DNA of 64,000 nucleotides from Crossaster papposus. Taxonomy: Eukaryota; Echinodermata; Asteroidea; Velatida; Solasteridae. The position numbers and the translations under genes are program-made. Within the stretch, counting starts at the first letter, position 1. Each line of letters begins with the position of its first letter. Below, in pieces: positions 48,001 to 60,000 of the stretch. The DNA lies in the NCBI GenBank assembly GCA_037893245.1, contig JBAIAA010000441.1:2232001-2296000 (forward strand), given 5' to 3'. Under the pieces are notes generated by a model. It saw nothing but the letters and a program-made list of their open reading frames with translations, searched no databases and was not told where the DNA came from.

Positions 48001-51000
48001 TTATTGTCATTAATGTCTTGTATGTAAAAACAATCAATAAAGATGAAAATGAAGAGGATTTGTGTGCGCTGTCTGTATGTTTTTGGTCAATTTTGTTTAT
48101 TTCAAAGCTGTTTTTCTCGGAATGTGGATTCGGCAAATAAATATACACCTGTCATCTTCATCAGACCATAACTCATTAACCTAAACAGATACACACTTGT
48201 GATGGGTATCATTAAAAAGCTTATGAAATTCCCCTTCACACCATGTGCATATACATGTACCCAAAAAGTCATTTTGAGACTTATTCCTGATTTTGATGGA
48301 GCGGGTCAAATATAAGGGTGTGCTACCCACAGATGCTGGCTTGAACCAGTCTCATCTTACCCTTCGAATGTAAGGATCAGCCTACTAATCTGTCTCCTTT
48401 CCTCCGTGTCAAATTGGCCGTACAGAAAGAAATTCTTGTCGGCGAAAAAGTCCGGCAAGTCTGGGATGTTGTCTAAGGAAGGTGCAGCGCCCTCTGTTGG
48501 GATAACTGTCTCTTCGTCTGTCGAGCTGTCATAGTTGTCTTTGACGGCTGCGGCCCCTTTTTCTTGTATCCTAAAGAGAAAAGTTTATCAAAAATCGTGA
48601 GAAATTGTGTAAACGCGCGAAGAAAGGCATAGTCAAAATTGTCTCTTTTTTAAAAATTGGTTTATCTGATCGTCCTGAACAACTGGTAATTGATTGTTAG
48701 GGATTTAGTCTTTAAAACAAACATATAATCTCAAAATCGACCACCCCTTCAAATTTTGACTTTGACTGGCCGTACTGGGAAATCACTCCGTGCGACTTTA
48801 CGCTCGTTTTGTGATGACAGGTCACATATTTAAAAATGGCCTGAATATTGTTGATGTTCTTGCTTTTGGCCCGGGCGTTAAATGTCCCGTTAAATGAGCC
48901 GGTTTCAAACGTACTTGTTTAAAACTGGCCAACCACATTTGTATTCCCTTATTCATCCACCGACCTCCTCACTTCATCCTCCGTGTCGCCTCCAGACGAC
49001 ACATCGTAACGCCGCTTGGACGGCGCAGTCTTCGTCACATTGTCAGTGTCGCTGTCAATGTCCGTCGTGCTGCAATCATCGTCATCTCCCTTGCCATCAG
49101 GCTTAGAGGATGTCACCTGTAAACAAGGAAAGACACGTCAAAGATATACATCGTCACGCCGCTTGGACTAGGCAGTCTTCGTCAAATTGTCAGTGTCGCT
49201 GTCGGCCGACCAACGTTGAAAACAAAAAAATGGCTTCTTTCAAATCCTCCCCTCAATTTACCATTTTTAGTTAGTCTGCATTTTGTAGGCAATCGATATG
49301 AACGGGTACAAGCCAGCTAGACTGGTTCCTCGATTGTACAATTCCCCGCCGTTTATAAATTGCCTAAATTATCTTAAGTGGGGTGAGGGAACCAGACTTC
49401 AAGAACATGTTTTTCTTAGATTTTCCAGCATTTACGAACACAAATCTTCAAGCAAGTCAGTGTAACAATATTTGCTATACAATACTAACCCTAACCCAAA
49501 TCCATCCAATCACGCCACTGTTATTCGCATCCTCTGCATCGTTGGGTGTGGCCTGTTTGGGTGTGGCCTGTTTAGGTGTGGCCTGTTTGGGTGTGGCCCG
49601 ATTGGGTGTGACACTTAGTCAGTTTTGATGTACCCCTCTTACCCTTTCAGCAGCCTTTGATGTTCCCTGGTCACCGTTATTCCCATCCTCTGCATCGTTG
49701 GGCGTGGCTTTCTTTATAGGAGAAGCCTTTTTGGGTGTGGCATTCTTTGGCATGGCTTTGCTGGGCGTGGCTTTCTGAGGTGATGGTTTCTTCCTCCTGG
49801 TTGGTTCCCAGTCGTCCTCTTCATCCGTTTCGCTCTCTTCACCATAGCTGGAGCTATCGTCACTCTCTGTCACCATAGAATACCTTTTAGTATGAAGACA
49901 AAAATGTTAAAGGTAGTATACAGCATTTGCTTTTGTTGGTTCATAGTAAATATTAAGACGCTAATCTGTTTTAAAGTTTTGTGTTTATAGATGCTAAAGA
50001 AAAACAAAGAACATTAATGCTGTTTTGTAGTCTGGTTTCTTGACTTGACGAAACAGATGAAAATATTGGCACATCAGAGGCCAAGATTTTACTGGATGCT
50101 TTAGACTTTCATTCCATAACAGTCCAGTAGAATATTTCGTAATAATTCGTTGATGATTGCAAATGTTGAATATATTCCCTGTTAATAATTAATAATGAAT
50201 AATTAGACAAATGATAAAATCCTAATTTTCCATTGTTTTTAACCTACCTCCTTCACGGGGGTAAACACTTCTTTTTGTAGGAATCCAGAATTCAACCCTT
50301 GGTGAAAATCTTCTCTTTGTCTAATGGGTTTCTACGCCTAATGGGTTTCTACGCCTAATGGGTTTTTACGCCTAATGGGTTTCCACGCCTAATGGGTTTC
50401 TACGCCTAATGGGTTTCTACGCCTAATGGGTTTCTACGAATAATAGGTTTTTACGCCTAATGGGTTTCTATGCCTAATGGGTTTCTATACCTTATTGGTT
50501 CACCTACCTCCTCCAAGGGTGTAAAGGGTGTAGGAATCCTGAATCCAACCCTTGGTGACAATCTTCCCTTTTGTCCTGAGCCTATTGGGTTTGTGTACGC
50601 CCAACAGGTTTCTACGCCTAATGGGTTCCTGTGCCTATTGGGTTTCTACGCCTAAATGGGTTCACCTACCTCCTCCACGGGTGTAAAGACTTCTTCTTGT
50701 AAGAATCCAGAATCCAACCCTTGGTGACAATCTTCCCTTTGTCCTGAGCCTAATGGGTTTCTACGCCTAAATGGGTTCACCTACCTCCTCCACGGGTGTA
50801 ACAACTTCTTTTTGTAGGAATCCAGAATCCAACCCTTGGTGACAATCTTCCCTTTGTCCTGAGCCTAATGGGTTTCTACGCCTAAATGGGTTCACCTACC
50901 TCCTCCACGGGTGTAACAACTTCTTCTTGTAAGAATCCAGAATCCAACCCTTGGTGACAATCTTCCCTTTGTCCTGAGCCTAAAGGTTTTCTGCGCCTAA

Positions 51001-54000
51001 ATGGGTTCACCTACCTCCTCCACGGGTGTAACAACTTCTTCTTGTAGGAATCCAGAATCCAACCCTTGGTGACAATCTTCCCTTTGTTCCTGACCTGGTT
51101 GAACTTTGGGGTATTTGCAAAGGCACAGCTGTAGAAAAAATGACGGAGACAACGTCAAACGACTTTCTACAAACTGAATACCAAAAACATAGCCCAATGA
51201 GCCGTATTGCTGCAAACAATATTCACACTACAGACTCTCAACCTGGGTGTAACTCGACCCCTGGGTGTAACTCGACCCCTGGGTGTAACTCGACCCCTGG
51301 GTGGAACTCGACCCCTGGGTGTAACTCGACCCCTGGGTGTAACTCGACCCCTGGGTGGAACTCGACCCCTGGGTGTAACTCGACCCCTGGGTGTAACTCG
51401 ACCCCTGGGTGTAACTCGACCCCTGGGTGTAACTCGACCCCTGGGTGTAACTCGACCCCTGGGTGTAACTCGACCCCTGGGTGTAACTCGACCCCTGGGT
51501 GTAACTCGACCCCTGGGTGTAACTCGACCCCCGGGTGTAACTCGACCCCCGGGTGTAACTCGACCCCCGGGTGTAACTCGACCCCCGGGTGTAACTCGAC
51601 CCCCGGGTGTAACTCGACCCCCGGGTGTAACTCGACCCCCGGGTGTAACTCGACCCCCGGGTGTAACTCGACCCCCGGGTGTAACTCGACCCCCGGGTGT
51701 AACTCGACCCCCGGGTGTAACTCGACCCCCGGGTGTAACTCGACCCCCGGGTGTAACTCGACCCCCGGGTGTAACTCGACCCCCGGGTGTAACTCGACCC
51801 CCGGGTGTAACTCGACCCCCGGGTGTAACTCGACCCCCGGGTGGAACTCGACCCCCGGGTGGAACTCGACCCCCGGGTGGAACTCGACCCCCGGGTGGAA
51901 CTCGACCCCCGGGTGGAACTCGACCCCCGGGTGGAACTCGACCCCCGGGTGGAACTCGACCCCTGGGTGGAACTCGACCCCTAGGTGGAACTCGACCCCT
52001 GGGTGGAACTCGACCCCTGGGTGTAACTCAACCCCTGAGTGGAACTCAACCCCTGAGTGGAACTCGACCCCTGAGTGGAACTCGACCCCTGGGTGGAACT
52101 CTATATTGAGCTGTCACCAACACCAACTTATTGTGCATGAAAACATTTGTGTTTTGGGGGCAGTTTCAGGATAATTTCTAGTGAAGATGTCCAAGGGGTT
52201 AGGGTTAAACTTAGTAGGAGAAGGCTACTCACATGAGATGTGTACATCCAGACCCCCAGTCTGGCCGGTACCTGGCTCCCATCTCTAAGGCTTTCTCCCT
52301 GAGGTCACCTCTGAGAGGATTCTGGAAACCACTCAAGACAAACGTCACTCCCTCCATCAGACTCTCAAAGGGCTTAGATTTCGGCTTTCTTGGGGCTTCC
52401 TCTGGAAAGTGAGAAAATCAATTATTTACAAATGCACTGGAATGTATTCAGTGTTGTTTCTTCCCAAGTGTCTTCCCAAGTGTCTTCCCAAGTGTCTTCC
52501 CAAGTGTCTTCCCAAGTGTCTTCCCAAGTGTCTTCCCAAGTGTCTTCCCAAGTGTCATCCCAAGTGTCATCCCAAGTGTCATCCCAAGTGTCATCCCAAG
52601 TGTCATCCCAAGTGTCATCCCAAGTGTCATCCCAAGTGTCATCCCAAGTGTCATCCCAAGTGTCATCCCAAGTGTCATCCCAAGTGTCATCCCAAGTGCC
52701 ATCCCAAGTGCCTTCCCAAGTGCCTTCCCAAGTGCCTTCCCAAGTGTCTTCCCAAGTGTCATCCCAAGTGTCATCCCAAGTGTCATCCCAAGTGTCATCC
52801 CAAGTGTCATCCCAAGTGTCATCCCAAGTGTCATCCCAAGTGTCATCCCAAGTGTCATCCCAAGTGTCATTCCAAGTGTCATCCCAAGTGCCATCCCAAG
52901 TGCCTTCCCAAGTGCCTTTCCAAGTGCCTTCCCAAGTGTCTTCCCAAGTGTCATCCCAAGTGTCATCCCAAGTGTCATCCCAAGTGTCATTCCAAGTGTC
53001 ATTCCAAGTGTCATCCCAAGTGTCATCCCAAGTGTCTTCCCAAGTCCATCACAAGTCCATCACAAGTCCATCACAAGTCCATCACAAGTCCATCACAAGT
53101 CCATCACAAGTCCATCACAAGTCCATCACAAGTCCATCACAAGTGTCATTCCAAGTGTCATTCCAAGTGTCATTCCAAGTGTCATCCCAAGTGTCATCCC
53201 AAGTGTCATCCCAAGTGTCATCCCAAGTGTCATCCCAAGTGTCATCCCAAGTGTCATTCCAAGTGTCATTCCAAGTGTCATTCCAAGTGTCATCCCAAGT
53301 GTCATTCCAAGTGTCTTCCCAAGTCCATCACAAGTCCATCACAAGTCCATCACAAGTCCATCACAAGTCCATCACAAGTCCATCACAAGTCCATCACAAG
53401 TGTCATTCCAAGTGTCATCCCAAGTGTCATTCCAAGTGTCATCCCAAGTGTCATCCCAAGTGTCATCCCAAGTGTCATCCCAAGTGTCATCCCAAGTCCA
53501 TCACAAGTCCATCCCAAGTCCATCACAAGTCCATCACAAGTCCATCACAAGTCCATCACAAGCCATAGACCTTATTCACGTGGAAGCAATTTTTATTTCA
53601 GTTACCTGAATGTATTTTATGAATTGTGAACTGTTGAATGGGATGGTGCCGGACTAATTTTGTATTCTAGCCTCACTTTAATTTTCTTTTTAAATGTGGC
53701 TTTAAATATCAAGGTATGTTTAATCGCAATTTTTTAATTATTCATCGGAGAAGATTGGTATTAATGTGTAATTAATTAAATTTAGGTCATTTCTCTGCAG
53801 TTTCTATTGATGTAAATTCCATTCAACTCTCACCTCTACTCTTCTTTGGGGGCGGGGCTTGACGGCTCCCCTCCTCCTTGTCTGCCCCGTTCCTTGTAGT
53901 CGCCACCCTCTGGTCCGCCTGTTTGGAGGGTGCCTCTTCTTCCTCAGACGACAGTCTCCTCTTCTGGGTTGTTTTGGGGGTTGCGTCGCTCCTCGTGTCC

Positions 54001-57000
54001 TTCTGTCCGTGTGTGTGGGCGGCGGGAGTTGTTTTTGGTGCTCTTTGTGCGAGTGACTGCAGAGAAAAAACAAAACAAATAAATCTACTTTGTTAGATTG
54101 AAAGGTGGTATACACCATTTGCTTTCCTGTAATTTTCAAAAATGGATGGGTTGGGGGTTTAATATATAGTCAATATGTGACCGGCTCTACAAAAAGGTGT
54201 ATTATGTCGCAAACAAATTAATTGAGTTATATGCATGGTTGAAAAGCCCACAACGTAAGCTTTCATTTGGTATATAATATAGCTCTATAGCCCCTCTCAT
54301 TTTGGAGATTTGACGTGTTTAGATATTGATTACTTCCTTGGAGTTCAAATTACACAACTGAGAAAACGGGCTTTGAAATAGCCGGCTCTGTTGTACTACA
54401 ACAGAACGATGCACACAAAATGGTAGTTTTTTTCCACTTTATTTATCAAAATCAACATTTCTTTGAATAAAACCTGAAACTGTAGGTATTTAAGATTTCA
54501 TTCATGACAAAAAATGAGTGCACAACGCGACTTAATACACCTTTTTGTAGAGCCAGTCAATTTCTAGTTTTATGTTTATAGAAACTGAACAAAACTAAGA
54601 ACTTTAATCCTAACAGTCCTCAATCCTCAAATATCAATATGATTTTGCACACACCCAAGAGAGTAAGGGTTAACCAGTTCAAGTTCAAGTAAATAGTCAA
54701 TTTGTTTCAGAAGATTGTTGGCCAGCTTTTAAAGGTAGGATACACCATTGGTAATTGCGTGAATTGTCATGAATGGGTGGATTTCGGGGGTTGTATTTTA
54801 TAGTAAATATTGTTTAACTGACCTATCCGAAGTTTGACAATCATGGATGGCGAGAAAAGCATGAAAAACAGCGTTTGTTTTCAACCGGCGTCGAGCAGTT
54901 ATTCTTATTTTATTTGTGTTTTCTTTATAATATTGAATTTTTCAGAATAATTACAGGATATCTAGCGCAATCATTTTGCTGGATGCCTAGATTCATTATT
55001 TACTTTTAGATGAGTAAGATATTTCTTAATAAATCAGTAGTAAGTTTTTTCGATATCTGCAAATATCTTTAAGCGGATCCAAAATTGCAACTTGTACCTG
55101 GTTGGATGCTGTTGACGCTGTCGTGGCTTGTGACGTTGTGACTGTGCTCGTCAGAGACGCCGCTGCTAGGGTCGATGCGGCACGGACTGCTGCGGCTCCT
55201 GCGAGAACCAGCGACAAATGAACAACATTACGACATTACGGTATTTAGCAGCTTTCTGAATACGAGTTTTGCAGGAGGGCTCTGCACGATTCATTTTTTT
55301 TAAACAAGTTTGCGCGGGATTATTTTTCACGAACCTTGATCCGAGATGGGTTCAGGCCCCCATTCGTGGGAAGCACACCCTAATATATTCCCGGCCTCGC
55401 TGTGCTGCAAGCCGGTCGTTGGCAACAAATTCCCGGCTTGCTCGTCACATGTTTATCCGCCGTCATCCATTTTGAATTCCGGAAAAACTGAGCGTACACA
55501 CGCTATCCAATGCTTCTTTTGTTGTCCTTGTAATTGTTTTTGTTTGTAGATGTAATTAGTGGGGTCTCCACTTGACAAATTATGCAGTTGTAGATCTCCT
55601 TCCATACACAATTCCAAATGATAGATAATTGTACTTACATATGTGACCTGTTCCAACGAAACCCGGACAAAGTCGACTTTTTAGTTTTTCAGATTTTGCT
55701 TTTTCCAAATTCTCTAGGTTCTCAGCTTTAAAATGATGTATCATTTACATATGTACCCCCACCTTATCTTCCCTGGGGTTTGGATTTAGTGATAAAACCC
55801 TGACAACCTAATTATGAGATAAACAGCTTTGAAGTTCAGAAAAGCGTATTATTTCTATACACAAATGTTTCACAAAATTGACAAAAAAACACACTTCTGG
55901 TAAACAGATTTTGTTCAAATTTGAGGAGATTGTAGATTAATAGTGAGTGACTTAGGAAAACCTAAAACCTAAAAATGGTAAAATCCATCCCGAAATGACT
56001 TCAGGAGTACATTGTGACAAAACACATTGTGCGACTTTGTCCGGGTTTCGATGGAACAGGTCACATATGTATGTGTTGGGAAAAAAAATTAAACTTGAAT
56101 AAAAACAAAAATTACCATCATTTGTTTCTGTTCGCTCATCGCCGAGTTACACTAACCCTAACCCCCTAGGCCTTACTTTTGGCTAAAGAACTGCGTACTA
56201 CAGAATACTACTTAGTATTTTGTAGAACTGGGTCTCTCAATGACTGATGATTGGGTGTGTACTGACAGAGTACAGATACTGCCAACTACAAAATACTAAT
56301 AGTGGCAATACAGGTCAGTAATACTTACCTGGCAAAAAAAATGCAGTAGTCCAGCCTTGACCCATTGCTGTGTCCCAAGTGACAATTTTTGCTGTAGAGT
56401 TTAGAACACAGCATACATGGGCCATGCACACTCAGCAAGCAGAGGGACCCAATGCTAAAAAGTACTACGAGTGCAATTAGGGGTGAAGTACCCAATACTA
56501 AAAAATACTACAGGCATTGCACACAAGTCAGTGAGAGTACTGCATACTACTTTTTATTTCTAGTAGTAAAGAGTAGCATTAGGTAGGGTTAGGGTTAATA
56601 CAAGTAAGATAAATACAAAATAAGAAAAGTTACTCAACCTGTCAGAGGGGCTGGATCTGCTTTTATGGAGGTCCTGCTTTTGAAGAAACTTCCCGGGGTC
56701 ATAGAGGTTGCTTTGGCGTCTTCCTTCAATTTGAACATGCCCAGTTTGGAGGTGGTCTGCTAAAAACCAATGGCACCAGAAAATTAGTCTCACAATTAAT
56801 TAGGAAGTCAGGTTGGCGCAGCGGTTCTTTCCTCGCCTTCCACCGATGTGACCCGGGTTCGAATCACGCCTGGGCCATTATGTGGATTGGGTTTTCAGTC
56901 CCTGCCTGATTTTGTGGGGCTTTCCCCCCAGGATATTCTTCTGGGGTTTTCCACCCATCTCCAAAACTGTACCTTCTTCATTGTCTTCTCTCTACAGGTT

Positions 57001-60000
57001 TCTTCAGGCTCTTTTGAGGGATCCTTGGTTTCATTACCAGACAATAATAATAATAATCTGTAATTTTACAGATAAGAGTGTGAAGAATCAGCAATTGTCA
57101 TCACATTAATTATTTAACCAGTTTTTGTCGGATGCCGTGTATACACGCCCATTTTTCCGGAATTCTAAACAGATGACGAATAAACACGTCACGGCCGAGG
57201 CCGGAAATTTATGTCAGCGACTGACTCATAACGAGCGGGGCCGGACATTATCAGGGCGTGCTACCCTCAGATGCCGGCCTGAACCCGTCTCGGATCGAGA
57301 TTCGTGAAAAACAATCTCGCGTCTGGGCCCAGTCAATGTCAAAAATAATCCTGGCATAAACTGGTTAACCAGTTCGCGCCGGAGGATATATATATACACA
57401 GTTTTTTAGAGATTCAAAACGGATGACGCATAAACACGTCACGAGCAAGGCCGGAAATGTCTATCAGCAGCGAGCAAGGCCGGAAATGTCTATCAGCAGC
57501 GAGCAAGGCCGGAAATGTCTATCAGCAGCGTGCAAGGCAGGAAATGTCTATCAGCAGCGAGCAAGGCAGTAAATGTCTATCAGCAGCGAGCAAGGCAGGA
57601 AATGTCTATCAGCAGCGAGCAATGCCAGAAATGTCTATCAGCAGCGAGCAAGGCTGGAAATGCACGGGTGTGCTTCCCGGTACCATCGGCCTGAAACCGC
57701 CTTGGATCGAGATTCGTTAATAATAATCCCACACCTCGGCTTGGTGAATGTTAACAACAATCCCGACGCGAACTAGTTAAATTTGATAACGGAGGGCGGT
57801 CAATGTAACACACCTGAGACTGTTGGCCGTGCTGTCCCGATGATGTATCTTCTTCCGTCGGTGGCGAGTGAAACTTGACGAACGACAGCCCGTACGACAG
57901 AAACTATGGAACCAAATGAGAGGGCTGTGAGCATTTATATGCAACCTGGCACCACGAAATGAGCGGAAAGTCGCACATGGCCAAAACAAGTTATTTTTTA
58001 AGCAGGTCGGTTTAGAGTTGTTAACGTTTTTACATATGTGACCCACCACCCCAAAACCAGGCTAAAGTCAACAATTTTCATATGAGAGATTTTTATACCA
58101 TTGGATTGCTAGCGCTTTAAGCTTTAAAATGATACATCACATGCACCAGTACCGCTATGGAATGAAAAGTAACGACGCTTCAAAAAGTGACATTTTGTTG
58201 CCGTTCGCGGCAACAAGTTTGCTTAATTTGAGTAATAGCAACGACAACAAAAATCAGGAGAAGACCGGTATTATCACTTTCGGGGATTTCTAAAAAGGTT
58301 TAAACATGAACAGCCTATAAATTAGAGTTATGAAGAAAAAAACCAATCAACCGGCAACACATTTTGTTGTGTACAATGCCATATCTCGAAATGGCACTTG
58401 CCGACTTCCGCCTGGTTTTGGGGTGGTGAGTCACATATAAACAAACCTTTATCATATCCCAAAATTGTATTGCTCGATTACAACTCTAAAGTGTGTTTTT
58501 TGGTGGCTGAATTGCACTGATTGATAGTATAGTTGGCACGGTTCACGGACTTTGAACTCCGTTTTCTCATAACAAAGGAGCATGACTTCAGCTAATTCAA
58601 AAGAGTATAGCGGCGGCTAGGAATAAGCTACCGCAACACACAATACATCATTTGAAAGCTTAGGACTTCTCCTTTCTAGAAATGTAATAATGTCAATTTT
58701 GTAATTTTTGTTATTTTGCGACTTTCCACCTATTTTGTGGTGCCAGGTCACATATAGGACCTGTCCGAGATTAAAAATGGGTGATGAACAAACACCCAAA
58801 ATTATTTACTATCCACGGATGACGTGTTAATTTGTCAGGCACAGCAGTTTCAGTTCGCGGAGGACGTGTATATACGCTGCAAAGCTTTTCTTGGTTGTTG
58901 CGGTTGACGTGTATTTACGCCAAAGGTTACCCGCTAGAGCTGCGGAGGACGGGTTCACACGACCGACATGTATGGTATACACGACCGACATGTATGGTAT
59001 ACACGCGGTGGACGTGAATATACGTTGATGCTGCCAAGCATGCTTCGTTGACACGGTGGACGTGTATATACGCTATATTGTGGCAGGGATGTCGCCACGC
59101 CGATTAGCGCCGATCAGAGCCGGTCGTCGCCGGTCGTCGCCGGTCTTCGCCGGTCGTCGCCGGTCGGGTCTGACCGGCACTCGCATTGGCCGGCCGGGAG
59201 TCCGGGACGAAAGGTAAACTAACACCTTTCCGACCGACACTAAAAAACTGAGTTTGAATAAAGATTTGTTGAGAAAAGAGAAAAATAAACATAGTTGCAC
59301 ATCCATAACTTCCCATTTTACTTGTAAAACGATCATCTCTGCTTTGTTTAAATAGTTACCCCTGTTTTGACATTGTTTTCTACTCCGAAAACGGGCTTAT
59401 TTAGGGCGCCCTTGATTATCACGAGGTTTGCTTCACAGAAACGAGCTTATTGAGGGCGCCCTTGATTATCACGAGATTTGCTTCACAAAACAAATCTCGT
59501 GATCATCGCATCGCGCACACTGCTGACCTTGTTGAAGGGTTGGGTGCAGACAATTTTCACCCGGTCCCAGTTCTTGTCCGTGACGGCTTTGGACAGCTTG
59601 TCCGGTCCAAACATACGGACGCGGTTGGTGTTGATGCCATTCTTGCTGTCCATCGGACTCATGAACGATGACGTCACGAGGATGACCTGGGGATCGCAAA
59701 GAAAACAAAACAGGGTTAACCCTAACCCGACCAGATACAGCACAGTGCATCAGTTCAAAACTAGTTCAAAACTAGTTCAAAACCAGTTCAAAACAAGTTC
59801 AAAACCAGTTCAATACCAGTTCAATACCAGTTCAATACCAGTTCAATACCAGTTCAATACCAGTTCAATACCAGTTCCAAACCAGTTCAAAACCAGTTTC
59901 AAAACCAGTTTCAAAACCAGTTCAAAACCAGTTTCAAAACCAGTTCAAAACCAGTTCAAAACCAGTTCAAAACCAGTTCAAAACCAGTTCAAAACCAGTT

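Noticed and set aside
51140-53629. Open frames of 300-406 aa of (PGCNST)n, (VSSQ)n and (CHPK)n type
   Set aside because: They are the 18-bp and 12-bp minisatellites read in frame, lie inside XRCC1 introns and are open in several frames at once.
56806-56880. Functional tRNA gene
   Set aside because: A and B boxes are good, but the arms do not pair as a tRNA and an (AAT)n-tailed body follows, so a SINE is the better call.
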